From: Mesobacillus subterraneus | GTDB taxonomy: Bacteria; Bacillota; Bacilli; Bacillales; Cytobacillaceae | DNA length: 64,000 nt | Assembly (NCBI RefSeq): GCF_003937825.1 | Contig: NZ_RSFW01000017.1 | Span: 186,001-250,000 of the forward strand | Direction: 5' to 3' | Shown here: in pieces, positions 50,308 through 59,350 of the stretch | Position numbering within the stretch: position 1 is the stretch's first letter | Layout: each line of letters starts with the position of its first letter | Made by a program: the position numbers and the translations under genes | The notes under the pieces: generated by a model | Seen by the model: only the letters and a program-made list of their open reading frames with translations | The model's database searches: none | Told to the model about the DNA's origin: nothing

Positions 50308-51825
50308 TTATTTCAGCAAGCCTTCCTTTTCCAGGTACTCCCTTGCGATGTCTTGAGGGCTTGCTCCTTCGACATTTACTTTATAATTCATTTCACGCAT
50401 TTCATCATCGGTGATTTTCCCGCTGAGCTTATTGAGGACTTTTACGAGCTCCGGATATTCTTCTGCCGTTTCTTCTCTTAACAGCGGGGCTCCTTGATAA
50501 GGAGGAAATAGGTTTTTATCATCCTCCAGAACCCTCAGGTTATATCTTTCGATTTCACTGTCGGTCGAATAAGCATCCACCAGATTGATTTCGCCTTTTT
50601 GAATCGCACCATACCGTAGCTTTGGTTCCATCGTGACGACGCTTGGAACATCCAGTCCATACAGCTGTTGAATCCCTCTGTATCCGTCTTCTCTATCGGA
50701 AAACTCCAAAGTGAATCCTGCTTTCAGATTTTGTTCAACGGCTTTTAGATCTGAGATTGTTTGCAGACCGAACTCTTCAGTTAATTGGTCAGGCACTGCC
50801 AATGCGTAGGTATTATTGTAGGACATTGGTTTTAACAGTACCATGCCAAACTGTTCCTCCATCCCTTTCCTTGCCTGCTCATAAACCTCGCCTCTGTCTG
50901 TACTATCTGCACTCTCTTTCAGGAATTCAGCAATAGCTGTCCCTGTGAACTCAGGGTACACATCGATACTTCCTGACTGCAAAGCATTGAATACAAACGA
51001 AGTTTTTCCAAGACCCGGCTTTATGACGACGTTCAGGTCTGTTTCATTTTCAATGAGCAGCTTATACATATTGATAAGGATTTCCGGTTCCGAGCCTAAT
51101 TTCGCCCCAATGACAAGGTCCTCTTGAGCATCCTTTGACAGGAGCGGCAACGATATAACCAAAAGCATGGCTGCTGCAAAAATGCCCAAAGCAGTCAATG
51201 ACTTTTTAAAAGACATATGTTCAAATCGTCGAAGCAGCATATCAAACAGAATTGCCAATAAGGCAGCTGGGATAGCCCCAATAACGATCAAGGCAGTATT
51301 ATTCCGGTCGATGCCGAGCAAGATGAGCTCCCCTAACCCCCCTGCTCCGATCAAAGCAGCAAGGGTCGCCGTTCCTACAATTAACACCATCGCTGTTCGA
51401 ATACCGGCCATGATCACTGGCATCGCCACAGGAAGCTCCACCTTCATGAGCCGCTTCCGCCTGTTCATCCCCATTGCCCTGGCCGCTTCAATGATGGACG
51501 CATCCACTTCCTTTATGCCTGTGTAAGTATTCCTTAGAATAGGCAGCAGTGCGTATACAACCAGAGCAATGATTGCCGGGATTTTGCCGATCCCGAATAA
51601 AGGAATCAGTAAGCCCAGCAAAGCCAATGAAGGAATGGTCTGCAGGACTGCCGTAATACCAATAATCCCTTCTGCTGCTCTTTCTCTTCTCGTCAAATAG
51701 ATTCCCAGTGGTATGGCGATCAGGACTGCAAAGAATAGCGCGATAAGCGAAATCTGGATATGCTCAATGAGCACGCTGAGTAATTGGCCTTTCCGTTCGT
51801 TAAAAACAGAGGTAAAGGTATTCAC
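50308..51825 (-). CDS. opuFB: Osmoprotectant ABC transporter, fused permease and substrate-binding protein
   Basis: A 505-residue fusion. The N-terminal permease has five or six helices (IPSLALLGLLIPLFGIGKIP; the EAA loop EAARAMGMNRRKRLMKVELP). From about residue 235 a substrate-binding domain follows (DLVIGAKLGSEPEILINMYK; YPEFTGTAI). Such fusions import glycine betaine, carnitine or choline. It starts with GTG directly after the opuFA stop, behind GAGGTGA. Confidence 0.9.
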   Translation of the reverse strand: MNTFTSVFNERKGQLLSVLIEHIQISLIALFFAVLIAIPLGIYLTRRERAAEGIIGITAVLQTIPSLALLGLLIPLFGIGKIPAIIALVVYALLPILRNTYTGIKEVDASIIEAARAMGMNRRKRLMKVELPVAMPVIMAGIRTAMVLIVGTATLAALIGAGGLGELILLGIDRNNTALIVIGAIPAALLAILFDMLLRRFEHMSFKKSLTALGIFAAAMLLVISLPLLSKDAQEDLVIGAKLGSEPEILINMYKLLIENETDLNVVIKPGLGKTSFVFNALQSGSIDVYPEFTGTAIAEFLKESADSTDRGEVYEQARKGMEEQFGMVLLKPMSYNNTYALAVPDQLTEEFGLQTISDLKAVEQNLKAGFTLEFSDREDGYRGIQQLYGLDVPSVVTMEPKLRYGAIQKGEINLVDAYSTDSEIERYNLRVLEDDKNLFPPYQGAPLLREETAEEYPELVKVLNKLSGKITDDEMREMNYKVNVEGASPQDIAREYLEKEGLLK

Positions 51826-52776
51826 TTATCTCACCTCTTCCTGCAATGTGCCTGCCAGCGCACGTATGATGGCCTGCCTGTTGACCACACCAATGATTTG
51901 TCCATTCTCTTCTACAGCAAGCTCTTCTGATTTCGACAGCAAGCTAAGCGTTTCATTCAATGATGCGGATGCATGGATCACCGTTTCAGGTATCTCTTCT
52001 TGCGCAACTGGCAATAGTACATTATGTAAGTTAAACACTTCTCCTCTTAGTCTATGGCCCTCTCCCACAAACTCCCTGACAAACTCGTTCACTGGGTTTG
52101 CCAGCAATTCTCCGGGAGTGCCGATCTGAATGACTTCCCCATCCTTCATTAAACAGATTCGATCTCCGAGCTTCAAAGCTTCCTGCATATCATGCGTGAC
52201 AAAGACAATCGTTTTCTTAATTTTTTGCTGAAGCTGTATAAGGTCATCCTGTAATTTTTCCTTGCTTAGTGGATCCAGGGCACTAAATGGCTCATCCATT
52301 AAAATAATTGGCGGGTTGCCTGCCAGCGCACGAGTGACGCCAACCCTCTGCTGCTGTCCGCCTGAAAGCTCATGCGGTTTTCGATCGCGGTAGATTTCAG
52401 GCTCCAGCCCTACCATTTTCAATAACTCATCGATACGCTTATCCGTCTTATCTGTTTCCCATTTTTTAAGTTCCGGCACAATTGCAATATTTTCTCCAAT
52501 TGTCATATGTGGAAAAAGGGCAATCTGCTGGAGAACATAGCCAATATCCCAGCGCAGTTCATGTATATCGTATTCACTGATTTTTTTGCCGTTGATGAAG
52601 ATTGTCCCCTCCGACAGGGGAATCAGCCTGTTAATCATTTTCAATACGGTTGTCTTTCCGGAACCACTGGGACCGATCAAAACGAAAAATTCGCCTTCTT
52701 TAATATTCAAATTAATTGCATTAACAGCAGTGGTCCCATCGGGATACTGTTTGGAGACATTTTCAAACCGGATCAT
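51826..52776 (-). CDS. opuFA: Osmoprotectant ABC transporter ATP-binding protein
   Basis: A 316-residue ATPase with Walker A GPSGSGKTTVLKMI near residue 35, signature LSGGQQQRVGVTRA and Walker B IILMDEPFSALDP. The last 60 residues form a CBS-like domain (LAVEENGQIIGVVNRQAII) that may sense ionic strength, as in OpuA-type importers. It is first in the two-gene opuF operon. Confidence 0.93.
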   Translation of the reverse strand: MIRFENVSKQYPDGTTAVNAINLNIKEGEFFVLIGPSGSGKTTVLKMINRLIPLSEGTIFINGKKISEYDIHELRWDIGYVLQQIALFPHMTIGENIAIVPELKKWETDKTDKRIDELLKMVGLEPEIYRDRKPHELSGGQQQRVGVTRALAGNPPIILMDEPFSALDPLSKEKLQDDLIQLQQKIKKTIVFVTHDMQEALKLGDRICLMKDGEVIQIGTPGELLANPVNEFVREFVGEGHRLRGEVFNLHNVLLPVAQEEIPETVIHASASLNETLSLLSKSEELAVEENGQIIGVVNRQAIIRALAGTLQEEVR

Positions 52777-52932
52777 TGCTCCACCCCTTTAATTTTTAAT
52801 CACTTCTTGATATTCCCCAAGAGTTTCTAATAAAAACCAATCCCATAAACATACTTCTATTTTTCCCGCATATCGTCTAACTATCAAATTTTAGACTGCT
52901 CGGTTGTTTGACAGTAAACGTTATTAAGACGA

Positions 52933-52963
52933 ATAAAAAAACCTCTGCGGATTCCGCAGAAGT
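52933..52963 (-). terminator. Terminator of yozE
   Basis: Stem CTTCTGCGG/CCGCAGAG-type with short loop, then T7 on the minus strand. Confidence 0.82.
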
Positions 52964-52968
52964 TCATG

Positions 52969-53190
52969 TTAACTTTCAGCTATCAGGTACTGCTCCCAGG
53001 CTTCATCGAAAACAGACATGCTTTCTGGATATTGCCCGTTCATTTCCAGGTAGCTGCTGATCTCATGATAATCCTCTGAGTTTTTAGGGAATGAGAGGTC
53101 ATCATATGCAGAGTTTGCAAACCTGCTGACTGGGTCCTTTGGAGCTGAGGTCCTGTATTTCATTAAAAAATGATAAAAGCTCTTGTACAT
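52969..53190 (-). CDS. yozE: YozE-family protein
   Basis: A 73-residue protein starting MYKSFYHFLMKYRTSAPKDP and ending FDEAWEQYLIAES, matching YozE of B. subtilis as recalled. It is a small helical (SAM-like) protein of unknown role. The ATG at 53190 has a modest site (AGGCAGG). In B. subtilis it lies between yodN and yokU; here the opuF genes and an inserted block flank it. Confidence 0.86.
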   Translation of the reverse strand: MYKSFYHFLMKYRTSAPKDPVSRFANSAYDDLSFPKNSEDYHEISSYLEMNGQYPESMSVFDEAWEQYLIAES

Positions 53191-53265
53191 AATAAACGCC
53201 TGCCTATTAAAGATTAGCTTGCCCATACTATAACGGATAACCGCCAGTTCCGTCCAATCTAATGC

Positions 53266-53302
53266 AAAAAAAATTAAGCACCTCCATCCTGGAAGGTGCT
53301 TA
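53266..53302 (-). terminator. Terminator of the small membrane protein gene
   Basis: Stem TTAAGCACCTTCC/GGAGGTGCTTAA-type, then TTTTTTTT on the minus strand. Confidence 0.85.
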
Positions 53303-53307
53303 AAGGT

Positions 53308-53499
53308 TTACTGCCATCTTGATGATTTTGCCATTTCCAGCAGTGCCCAGATGATGTTTACCATTAATATCGCAATGGTGATGGGCACAGCATGAAGCCA
53401 GTTCATTCCGTATTTCTCGATGATCAGCCTTACAAAATATCCGCACATGAACAGGACAAATAGAGCCGCTACAAGCATAACCGATAAGGCGATGTACAT
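53308..53499 (-). CDS. Small two-helix membrane protein
   Basis: A 63-residue protein with two membrane segments (ALSVMLVAALFVLFMCGYFV and VPITIAILMVNIIWALLEM). GGGGAGA lies upstream of the ATG. Family unknown to me. It has its own terminator. Confidence 0.6.
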   Translation of the reverse strand: MYIALSVMLVAALFVLFMCGYFVRLIIEKYGMNWLHAVPITIAILMVNIIWALLEMAKSSRWQ

Positions 53500-53695
53500 G
53501 TTCTCTCCCCTTTTATCTATAAATACTCCCCACTCTATTATAAGGACAGTGGTTCACTGCAATAAAAAGGAAAAGTGAATCTTTTGTGAACAAAAGGCAG
53601 ACCTTGGTTAAAAAAATCACATGACCTATATAAGAAATAAAGGCAGCTACGTTTCGATAATCATATATTCTTCGAAGGTAATGTCCTGCATGATT

Positions 53696-54913
53696 TTATT
53701 TTATAGAACCTATTGTTCCTTTAACATGACCAATTTCATACCGTTTATATTGGACCATAGACACAATGCCTAGAATCGGTCCAATCGCCAAACCTGTAAA
53801 GACCCATTCCCAACCAACAAACCTTTGGATAACAGGGATGAGATTTATCGAAAAGATAGTAATCAGGAAACCAATGCACATTTGAAAAGTAAGGGCCGTT
53901 CCTACATACTCAGCTTCTGCTGCCTCTGAAACCGCGGCAGAAAACTGTGCGGAATCTGATATAACAGACATTCCCCAAATAATAGAAAGGACTAGAGTCA
54001 ACCAAATATATTGGCCAAAAGTAAAACCAATCAAGATACAGCAGATGGCACTGATCAACATAGAAATTATCGTTAAGTTGGCTCTTCCAATTTTATCTGA
54101 GACTAGTCCTCCTACTACACAACCAATTCCTCCTGCAATTCCGATTGTAATAAAAGAAGATAATGCAATGAACCAAGGGGAAATTCCTGGTGAATAGCTT
54201 GTAAAACTGGCAGTCAAAAAGATCGGTATCCACGTCCACATCGCATACAATTCCCACATATGCCCAAAGTAACCGTAGTTCGCAAGCATTACCGGTTTAT
54301 TCGATATTACCTTTTTTATTAACTTGAATGAGAAGGGTGATTTATTTATAGTTACGGGAGCATCTTCTAAAATCCAAATGACAATGATAGCTGCGAGTAA
54401 TGCCAATATGGAACTGCAAATAATCACTAATTGCCAATTTAACGACGAAAAGAACATTATAATAAAATGTGGTAAAGAGGACCCAAGAGTTAAAGCAGCG
54501 ATCAAGATTCCAATAGCAAACCCCCGTTTTTTTGGAAACCATTGTGATAAAATTTTCACAGCTATCGGATATACTCCAGCGAGTGATATACCAGTTAAAA
54601 TCCTAAGCAGGATGCCGAGATAAGCTTGATCTGCCAGGATAAGTGAGGCATTCATCAATGCGCCTAGAAACGCTGAAAATGCAAAAACCTTCCGGGGATT
54701 AAAACGATCTGCTATCCCAAAATACGAACTGACTAATGCACCTGTCACAAAACCGATTGGGACAGAAGCGGACAGCCATGCTTCTAAGTTTGAGCTAAGA
54801 TTCCATACTTGAATAAGTTCGGGTGCTATAACCGAAGCACTAAACCACAAGCTTAATGCGCATAATTCAGCTAATGCAATCCATGCTAATGCTTTCCATG
54901 AACCACGAATCAT
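53696..54913 (-). CDS. MFS transporter
   Basis: A 405-residue transporter with about 12 membrane helices. MFS motif A is visible as SYFGIADRFNPRK and GLVSDKIGRAN. It resembles oxalate/formate or cyanate-type MFS members only loosely; the substrate is unknown. The ATG at 54913 has GGGGGA four bases upstream; the earlier ATG at 54925 has none. It is the first gene of the AT-richer block. Confidence 0.83.
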   Translation of the reverse strand: MIRGSWKALAWIALAELCALSLWFSASVIAPELIQVWNLSSNLEAWLSASVPIGFVTGALVSSYFGIADRFNPRKVFAFSAFLGALMNASLILADQAYLGILLRILTGISLAGVYPIAVKILSQWFPKKRGFAIGILIAALTLGSSLPHFIIMFFSSLNWQLVIICSSILALLAAIIVIWILEDAPVTINKSPFSFKLIKKVISNKPVMLANYGYFGHMWELYAMWTWIPIFLTASFTSYSPGISPWFIALSSFITIGIAGGIGCVVGGLVSDKIGRANLTIISMLISAICCILIGFTFGQYIWLTLVLSIIWGMSVISDSAQFSAAVSEAAEAEYVGTALTFQMCIGFLITIFSINLIPVIQRFVGWEWVFTGLAIGPILGIVSMVQYKRYEIGHVKGTIGSIK

Positions 54914-55109
54914 AAAATCCCCCATTTAAACAAAATTCAATATAATAATTATACTAACAATTAAAATAATAATATTTCATATACTCAAAAAAAGGACGCC
55001 GTGGCACCCTATCTCTAAATACTTGGCAAATTATGCACAAAGGATGAATCGAAGAATTTCTTGTTCCATTTTTGAACTTTTTTAATATAATCATAGTGAG
55101 GTGAAAAAA

Positions 55110-55475
55110 GTGTGTGTTTCTCATCAAAATATCGATCAGCTGGCATACAGTACAGCAGAACAAATCGTACAATTAACAATATATCGTCCATTGTATATTG
55201 AATTGATTGGGGAAGGCAGATTTGCCATTGAAGCAGGCAAACCCTTTCTAGCTGAGAGACGCGGAGTGATTTCAAAAATTCTGCTGACTGATAAAGACGG
55301 AAACATTTACAGAATCGAGCCAGATGAAATCGGACTCCAGTTTGCCCAAGGGAATATTGATTACAAAGAATATTTATATCAACAGAAAAAAGGAAACCGG
55401 CAACTGATTGGCCTTACATTTGGACTGGTCACTCTGTTTGCAACAGCAGGATGGGGATTTGTTACGCTTTTCTAG
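55110..55475 (+). CDS. Hypothetical protein with C-terminal membrane segment
   Basis: A 121-residue protein starting with GTG (MCVSHQNIDQLAYSTAEQIV), with a soluble domain and a C-terminal membrane helix (QLIGLTFGLVTLFATAGWGF). GAGGTGA lies six bases ahead of the GTG at 55110; a GTG at 55101 overlaps that site. Unknown family. Confidence 0.6.
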   Translation: MCVSHQNIDQLAYSTAEQIVQLTIYRPLYIELIGEGRFAIEAGKPFLAERRGVISKILLTDKDGNIYRIEPDEIGLQFAQGNIDYKEYLYQQKKGNRQLIGLTFGLVTLFATAGWGFVTLF

Positions 55476-55636
55476 TTCGGCTGATATCCAACGAACTTCC
55501 AGACTCCCCCCTGATTCCTTTTAATACAGGAACGACATACCCAAAAAGCTACGAGGGTTTCCTCAATCATTGCTACAATTCTTCCGCATTAAATGGTTTT
55601 AAATTACAGTCAATTCCAACTGCCAAAAAAAGAACC

Positions 55637-56287
55637 CTATAATATTTTCCTTCTATTTTTGCTTTGATAGACGCTTCGAATAAAAACAGCCCATTGCAGC
55701 ACGAAAATAACTGTTATGGTGACTAAAAAAGGCCTTTGTACCCAATTATAACTGCCTAATCTAAAAAAGAAGAGAAAAAATGCAGTGTGTACTACTCCTA
55801 GTATATAAAGTGTCCCACTTTTCTTTTGGAGGTAGTCCCAACTTCTTTTCCCTAAAACTTTTATTGCATAATTATTTGATATTAAAGCAAGCAGTAATAA
55901 GTAGGCTAATCCCACAGCACCAACTAGGTTGGCGAGGGTGAAACCAGGATCAAATGAAAGCTGGCCAGTTTCTTGGTTTACGCCAATGATCATTCTGATC
56001 GGTTCCCAGTAAAACCAACCCTGGAATAGTACATATACATGTAGTAAAGCCATGATGGAACACCAAATCCCTAACTCCCTTCTCCATGATAAAAAGCACT
56101 TAAATAGGTTATTTAATCTAGTTAAAGGACCGATCATAATGGTTATGACGAGAAGAAGGAGAGAAACATCAGCATAAGCTTTATTCCAAGCATGCATAGA
56201 ACTCCATTCAGACCGACTAATTAAGAATAGGTAGACAAGAATACTGCTTGTCACTCCAACAATCATGTGCCTTATAAATAAATTCAT
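55637..56287 (-). CDS. Ferric-reductase-like transmembrane protein
   Basis: A 216-residue protein with about six membrane helices and histidines on helices suitable for heme (RHMIVGV, ALLHVYVLF, GVVHTAFFLFF). It fits the ferric reductase-like/YedZ fold. It may pass electrons across the membrane. ATG 56287 has AAGGGG about eight bases upstream. The frame stays open for 42 more codons to a TTG at 56413, with a sensible-looking but unsupported extension. Confidence 0.7.
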   Translation of the reverse strand: MNLFIRHMIVGVTSSILVYLFLISRSEWSSMHAWNKAYADVSLLLLVITIMIGPLTRLNNLFKCFLSWRRELGIWCSIMALLHVYVLFQGWFYWEPIRMIIGVNQETGQLSFDPGFTLANLVGAVGLAYLLLLALISNNYAIKVLGKRSWDYLQKKSGTLYILGVVHTAFFLFFFRLGSYNWVQRPFLVTITVIFVLQWAVFIRSVYQSKNRRKIL

Positions 56288-56563
56288 AAAAATTTCCCCT
56301 TCTAAATTAACAGCTATTTCAACTATGACATCCTGGACAAACGCTTTAAAAATATCCAGCGGACTTTGAGGGGGCCCTCCGATATTGACACCAAAATCGC
56401 CATATCCATCCAATATATGGATAATAAAATACTGCTCCTTCTTTCTTCTTTTATACCCTGCCCTCCATTCCCATCAATACGTCCCAGATGTGTACATAAT
56501 TATTAAAGAATCCTCATTTTTGTTTTATTGACGTATACAAAGCCCTTCCATCTTCTGTTCAAC

Positions 56564-56779
56564 TCATGCATCTTGTGCAGTTGTTTGATATGGTACTTTC
56601 TTAAGGAATTCACCCTTTTCCAATTCACTGATAAGCCCAAGGCTGGCCATGGAAGTTGTATCTACCTTTGTATTGTTGATGCAAGCTGTTAAATCAAGCG
56701 GAAGAATTGAAATGGCCATTACTTCTGCAGTCCTTTTGAGTGTTTTAGCAGAAAATGTTCCCCTGTTCCATTTATCCAT
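56564..56779 (-). CDS. Hypothetical small protein (71 residues)
   Basis: A 71-residue protein starting MDKWNRGTFSAKTLKRTAEV with a possible lipobox-like LTAC and KKVPYQTTAQDA at the end. AGGAGG lies eight bases ahead of the ATG at 56779. It is divergent from the multicopper oxidase. Unknown family. Confidence 0.5.
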   Translation of the reverse strand: MDKWNRGTFSAKTLKRTAEVMAISILPLDLTACINNTKVDTTSMASLGLISELEKGEFLKKVPYQTTAQDA

Positions 56780-56981
56780 TATTGCCACCTCCTATTAGAC
56801 TATATTAACATTGCTTTTTGCAGAAACTTCTAATTATTGAATACTAAATAAATCTTTTCAAAAATTTCATTGGAACTCATACCCTAATAACTATTTATAA
56901 AAAAGGGAATCAATTTTCTTCCATAATTTCTGCACTTATTTATATTATGATTTTCTTTAATAATTACAGGAGTATAAGGCT

Positions 56982-58609
56982 ATGCAATTAAAACTGCTTT
57001 CCATTCTCATTTTTTCCATCCTTTTTCTTGCAGCTTGTTCTAGTAGTACAAGTGAGATGAATCACGATAATATGGAAGGAAACACTAAGTCTGAAGCAAA
57101 TGAAAATGTAGACGCCCTTCAAACTACAAATGCTACTGAAACACTTACAGGCAAGGAAATAACCGTTATTGCTAAAGAAGTGAAGCATCAGCTAACTGAG
57201 GATGTTAGCGTAAATGCGCTTACTTTCAACGGCTCTGTTCCCGGCTCCCAAATCCGAGTAAAGCAAGGAGAGAAAGTAAAAATCATTCTAATAAATGAAC
57301 TGGATGAACCAGTCTCTATACACTGGCATGGAATTACAGTGCCAAATGAAATGGATGGCATCCCAGGTGTGACACAAAATGCAGTCCAGCCAGGTGAAAG
57401 CTTCACATATGAATTTACCCCTAAGGATCCAGGAACGTATATGTACCATACCCATCAAAATGCTGTTGTGCAAATGGATAGAGGTCTATATGGTTCATTT
57501 ATTGTAGAACCAAACGAAAAGTCTTATGATCGTGACTATACCTTAATGCTTGACGAGTGGATGAGCAAGCCTGTAGAAGGCGAAGCCGGCATGAAAGGAA
57601 TGGATCATGGGAATATGGGTTCAGATGAAGATGGTGATAAAGAGGCCGATTCCGCGGATACCAGCATGAATGGCATGAATCACGGAAATATGGGGTCGCA
57701 CGGGAATCACAGCATGGATGGAATGGAAGAAATGGGCCATGATATGAGCGCTTACGATATCTTTACGATAAATGGCAAAAGCGGTAACAGCATTGAACCA
57801 TTAAAGGTCAAAGAAGGAGAAAAGGTCAGAATTCGTCTTGTCAATGTAGGGTATATGTCTCATAAAATCCACCTGCATGGCCATGACTTTAAAGTCGCAG
57901 CAATTGACGGACAAGAACTAAATAAACCAAAAGAATTGAAGGATCAAGTAATCTCAATAGCCCCAGGTGAGAGATATGACATTGAGTTTACGGCAAACAA
58001 CCCTGGAGAATGGTTCATAGAGTGCCACGGAGATATGGAAGGTTCAAGTGGAATGAATACAAAAATTCAATATGAAAACTCTACTGATTCAGCTGACAAA
58101 TCTAACAAGTCCGAAGATTTACCTGAATTTTCCTTTATGAATTATGGCGGCTCTGAAAAGGGTGAATTTTCACTGGATCAAAAATATGATATTGAATATA
58201 AAATGGATTTAAACACAGCGATGGATGGCAACGAAATGGCCTATACGATTAACGGCAAAACTTTCCCAGAAACTGATAGCATAAATGTCGAGAAGGCGAT
58301 CTTGTTAAAGTAACACTGACCAACAATTCTATGATGGATGACCACCCTATGCACTTGCATGGTCACTTCTTCCAGGTTCTTAGCAAAAATGGAAAACCTG
58401 TAGAAGGTGCTCCAATCATGAAAGATACGATTAATTTAAAACCTGGTGATGTATATGTCGTTGCATTTAAAGCAGATAATCCTGGTAACTGGCTTTTCCA
58501 TTGTCACGATTTGCATCATGCCACTGCAGGGATGGTGAATATGGTTAAATATGATGGGTTTAAAGTAAACTTCACACCAAATCCTGATGCGAATAACAAA
58601 CCAGAGTAA
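56982..58609 (+). pseudogene. Multicopper oxidase, split by a one-base frameshift
   Basis: A lipoprotein (lipobox LAAC) with three cupredoxin domains. Copper ligands are in HWHGITVPNE, YMYHTHQNAVV, HKIHLHGHDF, HPMHLHGHFF and WLFHCHDLHH. A Met/His-rich stretch (MDHGNMGSDE, GMNHGNMGSHG) near the middle suggests copper handling. The first frame stops at 58313; the rest continues in another frame from about 58298. Adding one G at the GG of 58295-58296 restores the reading (EKGDLVKVTLTN). It is a pseudogene or an assembly error. Confidence 0.85.
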
Positions 58610-58644
58610 CAATCAGTATTATTAGTATCTAGATATCTGAATAA

Positions 58645-58675
58645 AGAGAGGGAGCTTCAATGACTCCCTCTTTTA
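58645..58675 (+). terminator. Terminator of the multicopper oxidase gene
   Basis: Stem AGAGGGAG/CTCCCTCT with a nine-base loop, then TTTAC. Confidence 0.75.
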
Positions 58676-58734
58676 CAATTAGTTACATTTCTAGGTGTGG
58701 ACTTTCTCCTTAAGTTCATTAGATTATAATTAAC

Positions 58735-58956
58735 TTAAATGAGAAAATTTGAAATGGCGGTTGGATGCAACCGGAAAACTTCCATCAACAGTGAAAGCAA
58801 ACCCATGTGTCCGATCTCCTGCCAATTTAATTTAATTTCTTTTTTTATAAATTCATAAAAAGTGGAATATCTTTGCGGTAAGTAAAAGTCCACTAAGTAA
58901 CTTACTTGTAGTTTAAGGTACTGCCTAAAAAACAAAGAATCACATTCACTGTTCAA
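58735..58956 (-). CDS. Hypothetical protein (73 residues), possibly a fragment
   Basis: A 73-residue protein starting with TTG (MNSECDSLFFRQYLKLQVSY). AAAGGAG lies eight bases ahead of the TTG, the main reason to list it. No domain is recognised. It may be the remnant of a larger gene at the edge of the inserted block. Confidence 0.38.
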   Translation of the reverse strand: MNSECDSLFFRQYLKLQVSYLVDFYLPQRYSTFYEFIKKEIKLNWQEIGHMGLLSLLMEVFRLHPTAISNFLI

Positions 58957-59012
58957 CTTAGCTCTCCTTTAATTAGACCGAATTATCCTAAAAATCCAAG
59001 AGATTTTCACAT

Positions 59013-59040
59013 GGAGAAGACACCCATCGCTGGGTGCCTA
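59013..59040 (-). terminator. Weak hairpin after yokU
   Basis: Stem GGCACCCA/TGGGTGTC-type; the T-tract after it on the minus strand is poor. Confidence 0.4.
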
Positions 59041-59058
59041 TTATTAATAGGGGTATTC

Positions 59059-59340
59059 TTAAGAAGAAAAATCAAAGTAATTTCTCTTCAACAATCTAGG
59101 TAATTCCAATAGTTTCTGAAAACGGATGGTATTACTGATAGTTTTAGTATCTACCAAAAACAACTGATCCTCAATTTCCTTAACCACGTTGGCGGTCTGG
59201 TACACCATATCACATTCCATACAGACAATAGCTGGTGTCATAGTAATTTCAATAGCCCTGGACCCATCAGGCAGCTCCCAATAAACAGTGTTTTCTCCCT
59301 CAGTTGCCTTTCCTTCACACCACTCACATTTAATTTCCAA
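59059..59340 (-). CDS. yokU: YokU-family zinc-ribbon protein
   Basis: A 93-residue protein with two CxxC pairs (KCEWCEGKAT and VCMECDMVYQ) and the end LLKRNYFDFSS, as in B. subtilis YokU. TTG at 59340 is chosen: AGGTGA lies six bases upstream; TTG at 59346 adds two residues. It begins ten bases after the kamA stop and is translated from the same message. Function unknown. Confidence 0.84.
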   Translation of the reverse strand: MEIKCEWCEGKATEGENTVYWELPDGSRAIEITMTPAIVCMECDMVYQTANVVKEIEDQLFLVDTKTISNTIRFQKLLELPRLLKRNYFDFSS

Positions 59341-59350
59341 ATCCAATCAC

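Noticed and set aside
56288-56413. 42-codon extension of the ferric-reductase-like protein
   Set aside because: The ATG at 56287 has AAGGGG, and the TTG at 56413 has no site; the extension reads plausibly but cannot be supported.
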